Origin: an uncultured Rivibacter sp.
GTDB taxonomy: Bacteria; Pseudomonadota; Gammaproteobacteria; Burkholderiales; Burkholderiaceae
Direction: 5' to 3'
Length of the DNA stretch: 28,138 nt
Assembly: GCA_946481025.1 (NCBI GenBank)
Contig: CAMLNA010000046.1
Span: 1 to 28,138 of the forward strand
This document shows, piece after piece, positions 17,624 to 26,039 of this stretch (the first letter of the stretch is position 1; every line of letters starts with the position of its first letter). The notes beneath the pieces are model-generated. The model searched no databases. It worked only from the letters and a program-made list of their open reading frames with translations, and had not been told where the DNA came from. The position numbers and the translations under genes were made by a program.

Positions 17624-18133
17624 CTACAGCGGCAGCTCGGTGAAGTAGCGCCCGCCGTGGAAGATCAGCGGCAGCGCGCCGGGCCGGTGCGCGCAGCGCT
17701 CCACCTCGCCGACGAAGATGATGTGGTCGCCCTCTTCGTACTGGCTGCGGTTGAAGCACTCGAACACCGCCGCCGCCCCGTCGATCAGCGGTACGCCGCC
17801 CGCCCCTTCGCGCAGCACCAGCCCGGCAAAGCGATCGGCGCTCTTGGTGGCGAACCGCTCTGCCAGTTCACGCTGCTCGGCCGCCAGGATGTGGATCGCA
17901 TAGTGCGACCCGCGTGAGAACACCGGCATCGAGCCGGCCTTCAGCGACAGGCTCCACAGCACCAGCGGCGGCTCCAGCGACACCGAGTTGAACGAGTTGG
18001 CGGTGAGCCCCACCAGTGCGCCTTCTGCGGTGCGTGCCGTCACGATGGTGACGCCGGTGGCGAACATGCCGAGCGCCGCGCGGAAGTCGCTCGAGGTGAA
18101 GCTGGGCGCCTGAGCGCGGCGGGGCGGAGTCAT
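17624..18133 (-). CDS. Flavin reductase-like (FMN-binding split-barrel) protein
   Basis: This 169-residue protein belongs to the HpaC-like flavin reductase family, which reduces FMN or FAD with NAD(P)H for a partner monooxygenase. Family landmarks are FRAALGMFATGVTIVTA near the N-terminus, VGLTANSFNSVSLEPPLVLWSL in the flavin-binding part, FAIHIL-type strand YAIHILAAEQ, and the C-terminal DHIIFVGEVE followed by PLIFHGGRY. The length is normal and no residue is obviously missing. No monooxygenase is encoded nearby, so the partner is elsewhere or the protein uses flavin for another purpose. The gene diverges from an AmpG-like transporter, with only 67 bases between the starts. Confidence 0.92.
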   Translation of the reverse strand: MTPPRRAQAPSFTSSDFRAALGMFATGVTIVTARTAEGALVGLTANSFNSVSLEPPLVLWSLSLKAGSMPVFSRGSHYAIHILAAEQRELAERFATKSADRFAGLVLREGAGGVPLIDGAAAVFECFNRSQYEEGDHIIFVGEVERCAHRPGALPLIFHGGRYFTELPL

Positions 18134-18188
18134 GCGGCGGATTGTCCCGTATGCCGCGCGCCGCGCGCGGGTGCGCCATGGGCCTGCC

Positions 18189-18194
18189 TAGAAT
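18189..18194 (+). promoter_or_regulatory. -10 element for a leaderless transporter mRNA
   Basis: TAGAAT lies six bases before the ATG at 18201. A start point at the usual distance would fall on or next to the A of that ATG. No ribosome-binding sequence is present between 18175 and 18200. No good -35 element is seen upstream. Confidence 0.5.
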
Positions 18195-18200
18195 CCGCCG

Positions 18201-19718
18201 ATGACCGAGCCCCAGCCGACCGCCTCCGCCCCCGTCGCCCACACGCCGGTCTATCGTCGCAAGCTGTTCTGGGTCGCGCTGCTCTACTTCAGCGAGGGCC
18301 TGCCGCTGGGGGTCTTCTTCGACCTGTTCCCGGTGTACTTCCGGCAGCAGGGCGTCAACCTCGCCGACATCGGCCTGCTCAGCCTGCTGGGCCTGGCCTG
18401 GACGGTGAAGTTCCTGTGGGCGCCGGCGGTCGACTGGGCACGCCATCACCGCTGGTGGGTGGCCGGCGCCAACTTCGGCATGGCCGCCGTGATGGGCCTG
18501 TTTGCCGGTGACCTCGGCTTCGGGCCCTGGGTGTGGGTGGCGATCGGCGTGTTCACCATGCTTTCGGCCACCAACGACATCGCCACCGACGGCTACACCA
18601 TCGAGCTGCTCGACCAGCGCGAGTACGGCATGGCCAATGGCTTTCGCATCGGCTTCTACCGGGTCGGCATGCTGACCGCGGGCGCGGTGCTGGTGGTGTC
18701 GGGCTGGTATGGCTGGTCGCAGGCCTGGCTGGTGGGCGCACTGGCCTTCGCGCTCAACGGCTGCGCCGTGCTGTTCGCGCCGAAGGAGCCGCCGCGGCCC
18801 GGCAAGCCGCCGGCCAGCGTGGGCCAGGAATGGACGCTCTTGAAACAGCAGCCCCTGTGGCTGCTGGCGCTGGCACTGGTGATCGCGGGCCTGGCGTGGC
18901 CGGTGCTGGGGCCGGTGGCCAAGGCGGCCGGCTGGCAGGCGGTGCTGGCGGTCAGCAACACCTGGTGGTTCAAGGGCTTGCTGCCGGTCGGGCTGATGTT
19001 CGCCGGCGCCGGGCTGCTGGTGGTGGCCGCACGCGGGCCCCGTGCAGGCGAATTGCGCAACGGCCCCGTGTTCGGCGCCTGGGTCGAGCTGCTGGCGCGC
19101 CCGGGCATGCTGGCGGTGCTGCTGTTCATCCTGACCTTCAAGCTCGGCGATGCGGCCATGGGCTTCATGGTCAAGCCGTTCTGGGTCGACTCCGGCTTCT
19201 CGAATGCGCAGATCGGGCTGGTGAGCGTCAACGTCGGCCTGGCGCTGTCCATCGCCGGCGGGCTGGTGGGCGGCTGGTACGTCGACCGTGCGGGCATCTT
19301 CAAGGGCCTGTGGGTGCTGGGCCTGTGGCAGGCGCTGTCCAACCTGATGTACGCCGCGGTGGCCGCCTACGTGCCGAGGGTGCTGGCCGGCAGCGCCGAG
19401 CCGGGCGCGGTGGCCCTGTCGTACCAGTTCGCGGTTTATGCGGCCAGCGGGCTGGAGAGCTTCACCGGCGGCCTGGGCACCGGGGCCTTCCTCGCCTTCC
19501 TGATGGGCATCACCAGCAAGGCGCGGGCGACCACCGAATACGCCATCCTGTCGAGCATCTTCGCGTTCAGCCGGGCGGTGGCCGGATGGGCCGGCGGCAT
19601 CGGCGCGCAGGAGCTCGGTTACGCCTGGTACTTCCTTGTCACCTTCTGGCTCAGCTTTCCGGCCTACGCGTTGTTGCCGCAGGTCCGCCGTATGCTGGAA
19701 CACCATGAGGTCCGTTGA
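18201..19718 (+). CDS. AmpG-like MFS transporter
   Basis: This 505-residue inner-membrane protein has about 12 hydrophobic helices and belongs to the AmpG/acetyl-CoA transporter branch of the major facilitator superfamily. Characteristic motifs are LLYFSEGLPLGVFFDLFPVYFRQ in helix 1, LAWTVKFLWAPAVDW in helix 2, and the NDIATDGYTIELL segment. The central loop and a short helix pair at about 210-285 divide the two halves. AmpG imports anhydromuropeptides released during cell-wall turnover; a similar substrate is likely but not proven. The ATG seems to lack a ribosome site and to be leaderless. The M48 protease gene follows 40 bases later and may be co-transcribed. Confidence 0.88.
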   Translation: MTEPQPTASAPVAHTPVYRRKLFWVALLYFSEGLPLGVFFDLFPVYFRQQGVNLADIGLLSLLGLAWTVKFLWAPAVDWARHHRWWVAGANFGMAAVMGLFAGDLGFGPWVWVAIGVFTMLSATNDIATDGYTIELLDQREYGMANGFRIGFYRVGMLTAGAVLVVSGWYGWSQAWLVGALAFALNGCAVLFAPKEPPRPGKPPASVGQEWTLLKQQPLWLLALALVIAGLAWPVLGPVAKAAGWQAVLAVSNTWWFKGLLPVGLMFAGAGLLVVAARGPRAGELRNGPVFGAWVELLARPGMLAVLLFILTFKLGDAAMGFMVKPFWVDSGFSNAQIGLVSVNVGLALSIAGGLVGGWYVDRAGIFKGLWVLGLWQALSNLMYAAVAAYVPRVLAGSAEPGAVALSYQFAVYAASGLESFTGGLGTGAFLAFLMGITSKARATTEYAILSSIFAFSRAVAGWAGGIGAQELGYAWYFLVTFWLSFPAYALLPQVRRMLEHHEVR

Positions 19719-19758
19719 GGTCTGAACGACATCGTCAAGCGTTGCCCTTCCAGTCACC

Positions 19759-20664
19759 ATGTACCACTGCGCCTTCTGCCAAGCCTTGCACGCCGTCTCT
19801 GCCGCGGCGAATGCCCACGACCAACCCGCCCCGCCCGACCCCGGCCGGCGCCTTTTCACGGGAGCGCTGCTGGCCGGCGCCATGAGCCCGGCGCTGGCGC
19901 GCGAAGGCGTCGAGGTCGGTGATCAATCGAGCCTGGCCAAGCTGGTGCCGGCCGAACAGCTCGAGGGCGCGGCGCAGCAGCAGTACGGCGAGATGATTGC
20001 GCAGGCGCGCGCCAAGAACGCGCTGGCGCCGGACGACCACCCGCAGACCGTGCGGCTGCGCGAGATCGCCAAGCGCATCATCCCGTTCAGCGACAACTGG
20101 AACGCCCGCGCCAGGCAGTGGAAGTGGGAGGTCAACCTCATCAACTCGAAGGAGCTCAACGCCTTCTGCATGCCGGGCGGCAAGATCGCGTTCTTCTCGG
20201 GCATCCTGCGGCAGCTGCGGCTCGAGGACGACGAGGTCGCGATGATCATGGGCCACGAAGCTGCGCACGCGCTGCGAGAACACGCGCGCGAGCGCGTTGG
20301 CAAGACCATGGCCACGCGCGGCGGCATCGAGATCCTTTCGGCGCTGCTGGGCCTGGGCAGCACGGGCCGCATGATGGCCGACCTGGGTGGCCAGCTGCTC
20401 ACGCTCAAGTTCAGCCGCAGCGACGAGTCCGAGGCCGACCTGGTGGGCATGGAGCTGGGCGCACGCGCCGGCTTCGACCCCCGCGCGGGCGTGTCGCTGT
20501 GGGAAAAGATGGGCGAAGCGGCCAAGGGCGCGCCACCGCAGTTCCTGTCCACCCACCCGTCCGGTCCCAGCCGCATCAAGGACATCCAGGCGAACCTGCC
20601 GCGTGTGCAGCCGCTGTACGAGCGCGCGCCCAAGCCGCCACGGCGGTTTGCCGTGATGGCCTGA
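19759..20664 (+). CDS. M48 family zinc metalloprotease, exported
   Basis: This 301-residue protein has the zinc site HEAAH at 166-170, with the third ligand Glu223 in SRSDESEADLVG. It matches the periplasmic M48 group (Oma1/BepA/LoiP type) rather than membrane HtpX, because there are no internal membrane helices. The N-terminus has GRRLFTGALLAGAM around residues 29-42, resembling a twin-arginine signal, cleaved probably after SPALA. The first 28 residues include an unusual CAFC pair and precede the signal, so the true start could be internal, but no better start codon is seen. Such proteases degrade misfolded outer-membrane proteins in relatives. It converges with the lipoprotein gene, with 23 bases between. 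Confidence 0.9.
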   Translation: MYHCAFCQALHAVSAAANAHDQPAPPDPGRRLFTGALLAGAMSPALAREGVEVGDQSSLAKLVPAEQLEGAAQQQYGEMIAQARAKNALAPDDHPQTVRLREIAKRIIPFSDNWNARARQWKWEVNLINSKELNAFCMPGGKIAFFSGILRQLRLEDDEVAMIMGHEAAHALREHARERVGKTMATRGGIEILSALLGLGSTGRMMADLGGQLLTLKFSRSDESEADLVGMELGARAGFDPRAGVSLWEKMGEAAKGAPPQFLSTHPSGPSRIKDIQANLPRVQPLYERAPKPPRRFAVMA

Positions 20665-20687
20665 GGCGCCGACGCGGCAGCGGCGGG

Positions 20688-22799
20688 TCAGTTGTAGCGT
20701 GCGGTGCTGTCCTTGTAGCTGCCGTCGAGCATGCGGTAGCGCAGCTGGATCGTGCGGCTGCTCGTGCCGTCGCTGGTGAGCGCGCGGAACGTCGCGCCGT
20801 CCGGCGCATTGGCCACCGCCGACGTGGCGCCGCGCGCCACCCCCACCAGCCCCTGGTTCACCGTGAGACCGCCGCCGAAGGTGTAGACGCCGGCAGAACG
20901 GATGGTCTCGGCATACGGATTGGCTGTCCAGGCCAGCGTGGTGCTGGCCGCGGCGCCGGCCTGCGCACCGGCGGGATCGAGGAAGCCCAGCGTGGCCTCG
21001 GTGAGCGGCACCCACTGCATGCTGCCGGCCCGCGTGGCCGGCACCACCGGCGTCAGCAGCGTCTTGCTGAAGGTGTGGCGCGGCGTGGTTTCGCCGTCGT
21101 AGAAGATCTCGAAGGTGTACGAGGTCAGGGCCTTCAGCGCGCCGAAGTCGATGTAGTCGGTGGCGCCTGCGGCAGCACCGTAGTCGAGCGGGTGGGCCCA
21201 GTTCACGAAGGCGGTGTTGTTGCCGTTGTTCGCATTGGGGTTGGGTCGCAAGGTGGTGGCCTCCGTGCCGGAAAGCCCCATCGTGCGCTGCAGCCGGAAG
21301 ATGTTGCTCACGTCGCCGGCCGGCGTGGCCACGGCCGGATCGGTGTTGCCGTTCTTGTTCTTGATGTTGAGCCAGCTCTGCTCCACCACCAGGGCCGGGT
21401 CGGGCCGCGTGAGCACCACGCCGGACGCCGGCAGCCCCGGCCCGGTGACGCGCGCGGCACGCATCCCGCTGCTGCCGGGCCCGTCCTTGTTGACGAAGAT
21501 CTCGATGCCCGACTCGTAGCGGCTTGCGCCGGCATTGGCGAACGGTGCCGTGCCCGGGTTGGGTGCCAGCTGCTGGGAGCGCCGCACGAAGGCACGCAGC
21601 GCCGTGTCCACCGGCTGCTGGTTGCCCCACAGCCACCAGTCGGTGTTGCGGTCGGGCGTGGCGGTGCCGGTGAGCTTGATGGCCACCGTGATGATGTTGC
21701 CGGCGTTGCCGTTCGCATCGACGTAGCGGATGTTGACGACCACACGGTCGCGGTCTTCGCTCGTGCTGTCGTCGATGAACCACATCACCTCGGGCAGGCT
21801 GAACTGCGCGCCGGTCATGGCGCTGTCGTGCAGGAGGCCGTAGAACTGCTGGCCGGCACGGTAGCCGTTGTGCAGGTAGCCGGCGTGGGCGATGTCTTCG
21901 CAGTCGGAAGCCACCTCGGTCACTTCGGGGCCGCCTTCGGTGGCCGGGATGCCGGTGTTGCTGGCCAGCGCCCGCTGGGCCGGCGGCAGCGAAAAGCACG
22001 CGTTGAACGCAGCCGCTGCCCGCTTGATCGCGTCGGCCAGCGTGATGACCGTGCTGCCCGGTGCCGGCAGCGTGGGCGGGGTGCCGGTCGTGGCATCTGC
22101 CAGCGGCACCGCATCGGCCGGCCGGTCGATGGTGGCGACGGTGGTGACGCCGTCGACCGTGGTGATCTGGAGGAGATCGACGATGCGGTCGGCCGTGTTG
22201 CCGGACACCGAGGCCGTGGCTGCCGTGATCGGCGTGCTGAAGGGGTCGTAGCCGGCCGGCGCATTGAGCGCGGCCAGCACGTCGGCCAACTGGCCCACCA
22301 CATTGGCGGTGATGTTGCCGAGCGCCGCCGTGTCGAGCAGCGACGGGTTGGCCACGACCGACAACGCGCTGCGGTCGGGCGCCAGCTGCGCGACGATGGC
22401 CGTGGTGATGGGCGTGACGTTCACGGTGAGCGGTGTGCCGGGGCCCGGCGTGCTGGTGCCCACGCTCACCATCGGGGCGCGGGCGCCGCTCGGGTCGGTG
22501 ACCACCACGATGAACGGCGCCGTCCTGCCGCCTTGCAGCGTGCAGCTGTAGGCGCCGGTGTCGGTCGTCACGATGGTGGACTCCAGGCACACCGAAGCGC
22601 CCGCGGTGTCGGTGATGCGCACCTCCGCCTTGGACAAGGCAGCACCCACGGCCGCGACCCCGGCCAGCGTGACGGGCGCGGCCGGAGGTGGCGGGGGCGT
22701 CGCGTCGTCATCGCCGCCGCAGCCCAGCAGCATCCAGGCTGCCAGCATGGCGGCGGAACGTCCCGCACCGGCGTAAAGCGAATGGGTGGGTGTGCGCAT
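20688..22799 (-). CDS. Large lipoprotein of unknown function
   Basis: I do not recognise this 703-residue protein. A lipoprotein signal ends in MLLGC at about residues 23-27, followed by GGDDD and a proline run. The aspartates after the cysteine do not fit the simplest outer-membrane sorting rule and could favour the inner membrane. Next comes a beta-rich region like a carboxypeptidase-regulatory or Ig-type domain (VTLAGVAAVGAALSKAEVRITD, then GAYSCTL). A threonine/alanine-rich helical part and a long beta-rich C-terminal half containing NIRYVDANGNAG and DWWLWGNQQPVD follow. The start is backed by AGGAGAG. The protein is probably exposed in the periplasm or on the cell surface. The gene diverges from the cyclase operon. 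Confidence 0.85.
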   Translation of the reverse strand: MRTPTHSLYAGAGRSAAMLAAWMLLGCGGDDDATPPPPPAAPVTLAGVAAVGAALSKAEVRITDTAGASVCLESTIVTTDTGAYSCTLQGGRTAPFIVVVTDPSGARAPMVSVGTSTPGPGTPLTVNVTPITTAIVAQLAPDRSALSVVANPSLLDTAALGNITANVVGQLADVLAALNAPAGYDPFSTPITAATASVSGNTADRIVDLLQITTVDGVTTVATIDRPADAVPLADATTGTPPTLPAPGSTVITLADAIKRAAAAFNACFSLPPAQRALASNTGIPATEGGPEVTEVASDCEDIAHAGYLHNGYRAGQQFYGLLHDSAMTGAQFSLPEVMWFIDDSTSEDRDRVVVNIRYVDANGNAGNIITVAIKLTGTATPDRNTDWWLWGNQQPVDTALRAFVRRSQQLAPNPGTAPFANAGASRYESGIEIFVNKDGPGSSGMRAARVTGPGLPASGVVLTRPDPALVVEQSWLNIKNKNGNTDPAVATPAGDVSNIFRLQRTMGLSGTEATTLRPNPNANNGNNTAFVNWAHPLDYGAAAGATDYIDFGALKALTSYTFEIFYDGETTPRHTFSKTLLTPVVPATRAGSMQWVPLTEATLGFLDPAGAQAGAAASTTLAWTANPYAETIRSAGVYTFGGGLTVNQGLVGVARGATSAVANAPDGATFRALTSDGTSSRTIQLRYRMLDGSYKDSTARYN

Positions 22800-22873
22800 G
22801 CTCTCTCTCCTGACTCGGCCGCCCGGCGGACAGCTCGGCGAGCGAGGCTAGGCGTGCGGGCCGGGCAGCGCAT

Positions 22874-22932
22874 CGTTCAACGGAACGAAGAGCCGGCGGC
22901 CACCCCCTAGTTCGAAGTGGCCCATCCGCCAC
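22874..22932. promoter_or_regulatory. Inverted repeats between lipoprotein and cyclase genes
   Basis: The 133-base divergent region contains CGTTC-N4-GAACG (22874-22887), TTCGAA (22911-22916) and GTGGC-N6-GCCAC (22917-22932). The last ends one base before the longest possible start of the cyclase gene, which hints that translation begins further downstream. These are candidate operators. They do not match the TGTGA-N6-TCACA site of Crp. I found no strong sigma-70 pair. Confidence 0.35.
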
Positions 22933-24810
22933 ATGCCTGATGGCGCGGGGGGCAACCCGTCCCACAGAATGAGGATGACGGTTGCATTTGCTAACAGCAT
23001 GCTCACACCACCCAAAACAAACAGCGGGGATATCGATGCCTGGCTCGTGCTGCCCCGGGTTCACCGGGTGGTGCTGGTGGTGGACGTGGTCGAGTCCGTG
23101 CGCCTCATGGAGCAGGACGAAGAAGACACCATCACCCGGTGGCGCGCCTTCGTGCACGGCGTGGAGCGCGAGCTCCTGCCGCAGCACGGCGGCCGCCTGG
23201 TCAAGAGCCTTGGGGATGGCCTGATGCTGGAGTTCGAACGTGTCCTGCCTGCCGTTCAGAGCGCCCTTGCCATGCAACAGCTTGCCCAGACGATGAACCA
23301 GGGCCGCGGCGGTGCCGAGTGCATGCATTTGCGGATGGGCGTGCATGCCGCCGACGTGGTGGTGGATGACAGGGACATCTACGGTACAGGCGTCAATCTC
23401 GCAGCACGCCTGGCGTCGCTGGCGCAACCAGGGCAGATCGTCGTGTCCTCGGAAGCGCAGGCCGAACTCACCGTCGGCCTCGATGCCGAAGTGGAGGACC
23501 TTGGCGAGTGCTACCTGAAACATCGACGCGAGCCCGTGCACGCCTTCCGACTCACGGCACCCAACGTCGGAGGCGCGCTACCCAGCCTTTCGGCCGACTC
23601 CTGCACAGGCGGCGCGCCGGTGATTGCCGTCCTGCCCTTCGAGTCGTCGTTGCAGGACGAGGTCACGGGAGTGTCGGGCGACGTGATCGCCGACGCGCTG
23701 GCGAGCCGCCTGTCGCGCAGCGGCGCCGTGCGGGTGATTTCCCGCTTGTCCACATCGGCATGGAAAGGCCGTGTCGCGTCGTTGACCCAGGTGAGTGCCA
23801 CGCTCGGCGCCGACCTCGTCGTCAGCGGCCGCTGCCAGGGTGGCGTGAGTGCATTGAAGGTCTATGTCGAGCTGTGCAGCGCGCGCGGCGGCGAGATCGT
23901 CTGGGCTCGTTCGATGGCCACCTCGATACCGGAGCTGCTTCAGGAGGACGACGACTTCTCGGCTGCCGTTTCGCAGGAGTTGCTGGCAGCCGTGGCCGCC
24001 GCTGATCTGCGACGCGCGCTGACCGCCCCCCTGCCCTCGCTGAACAGCTATTCGTTGCAACTGGCCGCCTCGTCACTGATGCACCGCTCGGCCACGAGCG
24101 AGTTCGACCGCGCAAGGGAGGTGCTCGACCACCTCGTCGAGCGTCACCCAAGGGCGCCGGTGCCGCGCGCATGGCTGGCGAAGTGGTACGTGCTGCGCGT
24201 GACGCGGGCCCTGGTGCGTGACCTCGACAAGGAGACCGCGCTCGCGCTCGAGCAGACGCGCCGTGCGCTGGAGGCGGATCCGGAATGCTCGCTCGCGCTG
24301 GCGATGGAAGGCTTCGTGCACTGCCACATGCTCAGGGACCTCGATGGTGCACAGGCTCGCCTGACGCGCGCGCTGGAGTGCAACCCGAACGACTCCCTGG
24401 CGTGGCTGTTTCAATGCGTGGTGCATGGCTTCCGCGGCCAGGGCGAGAGCGCCTGGTCCTGCGCCGAGAGGGCGCTGTCGTTGTCTCCGCTCGATCCGAT
24501 GCGTCACTACTTCGACGCGCTGGCGGCCAGCGCTGCGCTGGCCGCAGGGCGCCTGGAGCGCGCCGTGGAGCTGGCGCAGCGGTCGTTGCGGGTCAACCGG
24601 ATCCACCTTCCCACATTGCGCGCGCTGGCGATCGCGCAAGTCGAATCGGGCGCCATCGAGAGCGCTCGCGAAACGGCTCGCCGCATCCTGGAGATCGACG
24701 CCGGCTTCAACGTGCGTGCCTATGTCGAGCGCGGCCCCAGGGGCGCGGAAAGCACGCGTGAGCGGTATGCGCGGGCGCTGCGGATGGCGGGGCTGCCGGC
24801 GGGTGGTTGA
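22933..24810 (+). CDS. Class III adenylate/guanylate cyclase with TolB-like and TPR-like regions
   Basis: This protein of up to 625 residues probably makes cAMP in the cytoplasm; no membrane segment is present. The cyclase domain covers about residues 43-205. Metal-binding aspartates are Asp51 (VVDVVESVRLME) and Asp95 (KSLGDGLMLEF). Purine-recognising Lys91 and Asp148, and the transition-state pair Asn155 and Arg159 (NLAAR), are all present, so it should be active, and the Lys/Asp pair favours ATP. A TolB-N-like domain (IAVLPFESS, DLVVSGRCQ) spans about 228-350. Helical TPR-like repeats (ALEADPECSLALAMEGFVHC, ALECNPNDSLAWLFQC) fill 370-610. The start is uncertain: ATGs at 22933, 22969, 22975 and 22999 all lack a good ribosome site. 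It is first in an apparent three-gene operon. Confidence 0.92.
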   Translation: MPDGAGGNPSHRMRMTVAFANSMLTPPKTNSGDIDAWLVLPRVHRVVLVVDVVESVRLMEQDEEDTITRWRAFVHGVERELLPQHGGRLVKSLGDGLMLEFERVLPAVQSALAMQQLAQTMNQGRGGAECMHLRMGVHAADVVVDDRDIYGTGVNLAARLASLAQPGQIVVSSEAQAELTVGLDAEVEDLGECYLKHRREPVHAFRLTAPNVGGALPSLSADSCTGGAPVIAVLPFESSLQDEVTGVSGDVIADALASRLSRSGAVRVISRLSTSAWKGRVASLTQVSATLGADLVVSGRCQGGVSALKVYVELCSARGGEIVWARSMATSIPELLQEDDDFSAAVSQELLAAVAAADLRRALTAPLPSLNSYSLQLAASSLMHRSATSEFDRAREVLDHLVERHPRAPVPRAWLAKWYVLRVTRALVRDLDKETALALEQTRRALEADPECSLALAMEGFVHCHMLRDLDGAQARLTRALECNPNDSLAWLFQCVVHGFRGQGESAWSCAERALSLSPLDPMRHYFDALAASAALAAGRLERAVELAQRSLRVNRIHLPTLRALAIAQVESGAIESARETARRILEIDAGFNVRAYVERGPRGAESTRERYARALRMAGLPAGG

Positions 24811-24842
24811 CGGAACTGGCAGTGCTTCACGGGAGGGGTGAA

Positions 24843-26039
24843 ATGGGTGGTTTTCTCGGAGGGTCGGCGGGCGGTTCCGCCGGAGGGTCGGCAGGCGGTT
24901 CTGCCGGAGGATCTGCGGGAGGTTCTGCGGGGGGATCTGCAGGCAGCGTGGCGCCCTTTCTCGGCGACATGTATTGCAACCCGTTGTTTGCCGAAGCGAT
25001 CTTGCGCAATCGCGGTGCGATCGTCGACCTGGGCGAGCGCGAGCCGCCGTGGACCCTGCCGCTGCGCGAGATCAAGTCCGGCCACGATCACATCTATCGG
25101 TGGGACCCATGGGTGCGAAGCCATCTAGTTGCACAGGACTTGATCGGCTTCATGGACTTCAATGTGGGCGTGGACAGGGCGAGCAAGGAACTGGAGGTCA
25201 CCCTGCTCCTGCCGCAGCACAACGCAGGAACAGGGCAGTACCGCTGGTACGGCGCGGTCAGGATCGTGCGACCCACGCCTGCGGTGTTCGAGGGCCAGCT
25301 GGACCGCGTCCTGACTTGGGCCGAGCTGCGCGAAGAACGGGCTCCCGAGATCCTGTGCCAGGTGGACAACCAGCATGCCTTCTGGGGCTCGATGGTTCCC
25401 ATTCACACGGACCGTATGCGTCATACGCGCGAGTTGCTGGAAGCGGCAGTGAACATGGCGGTGTTCGTCGAGATGCGCTTCAAGCACGAACTTGCCTGCT
25501 GGCGGCCTTGTGACTACTCGCCACAGGTGCAGCCGATGGTCACCACGCCCGGGCACGGCAGCCTTCCGAGCGGGCATTGCACGCAATCCTATGTGGTGCT
25601 CGAAGTCTTCAAGGCGCTTCTCAACCTCGAACGAGCCAGGGATGAGGCGCTCACCACGCAGTTCTCCAGGCTGGCTGCCCGCATTGCCACCAACCGCGTG
25701 ATCGGCGGCGTGCACTTCCCTGTGGACAACGCGGCTGGCCTGGTTCTGGGGAAGATACTGGGCGAGTACTTCGTGTATCGATGTGATCCGGTCATCACGC
25801 CGCCTTGGCACTATGCGGAGTTCATCGGCCCGAACTTTTCTCCTGACGGCGAATTCGATCCCTTGATCGACCTTCCTGGCCGCAAGCTGCCGACCGCCTA
25901 CGTCTATCAAAAGAACCGCCCGCCCTTCGGTCATACGGCCAAGACGAGAGGACAGGCTGCGGTGGCGAACTCGGTGCTTTCGGCCTTGTGGAAGAAGGCA
26001 AAGGAGGAAGTGAGCCTGCTGGAGTGGAGGTACGGATGA
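24843..26039 (+). CDS. PAP2 / vanadium-haloperoxidase-fold protein with GGSA-repeat N-terminus
   Basis: This 398-residue protein carries the complete PAP2 phosphatase signature: K214-X6-RP (KHELACWRP, 214-222), PSGH (242-245) and R285-X5-H291-X3-D295 (RVIGGVHFPVD). These residues bind phosphate in acid phosphatases and vanadate in haloperoxidases. There are no membrane helices, so it resembles soluble haloperoxidases or acid phosphatases rather than lipid phosphatases. The N-terminus is seven perfect GGSA units (residues 6-33), with no signal peptide. The ATG follows GGAGGGG by five bases; a TTG at 24807 overlapping the cyclase stop is less likely. It lies 32 bases after the cyclase gene and overlaps the protease gene as ATGA. 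Whether it is a phosphatase or a peroxidase cannot be told from sequence. Confidence 0.88.
   Translation: MGGFLGGSAGGSAGGSAGGSAGGSAGGSAGGSAGSVAPFLGDMYCNPLFAEAILRNRGAIVDLGEREPPWTLPLREIKSGHDHIYRWDPWVRSHLVAQDLIGFMDFNVGVDRASKELEVTLLLPQHNAGTGQYRWYGAVRIVRPTPAVFEGQLDRVLTWAELREERAPEILCQVDNQHAFWGSMVPIHTDRMRHTRELLEAAVNMAVFVEMRFKHELACWRPCDYSPQVQPMVTTPGHGSLPSGHCTQSYVVLEVFKALLNLERARDEALTTQFSRLAARIATNRVIGGVHFPVDNAAGLVLGKILGEYFVYRCDPVITPPWHYAEFIGPNFSPDGEFDPLIDLPGRKLPTAYVYQKNRPPFGHTAKTRGQAAVANSVLSALWKKAKEEVSLLEWRYG
24858..24941 (+). repeat. Seven 12-bp repeats encoding GGSA
   Basis: Seven tandem 12-base units encode GGSA without a single amino-acid change, while the third codon positions vary among units (TCG, TCC or TCT for serine; GCG, GCC or GCA for alanine). 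The array may vary in length by slippage, always in frame because the unit is 12 bases. Silent variation with a fixed peptide suggests selection on the protein. Confidence 0.9.

Noticed and set aside
20118..22910. A 930-codon plus-strand frame across the lipoprotein gene, and a 951-codon minus frame over the same area
   Set aside because: Both have shadow-type composition, with no signal, domain or ribosome site. The lipoprotein and M48 genes explain the region.
22917..22932. GTGGC-N6-GCCAC considered as a Crp site for the cyclase operon
   Set aside because: A Crp site needs GTGA-N6-TCAC. Here the comparable GTGG and CCAC arms are separated by eight bases, so the spacing is wrong. Kept only as a generic inverted repeat.
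24807..24842. TTG start for the PAP2 protein overlapping the cyclase stop
   Set aside because: The ATG at 24843 has an excellent GGAGG sequence at proper distance, and the added residues look noncoding.
24858..24941. The 12-bp array considered as a CRISPR or iteron-like element
   Set aside because: Units are contiguous without spacers, are in frame, and vary only at silent positions, so they are coding repeats.
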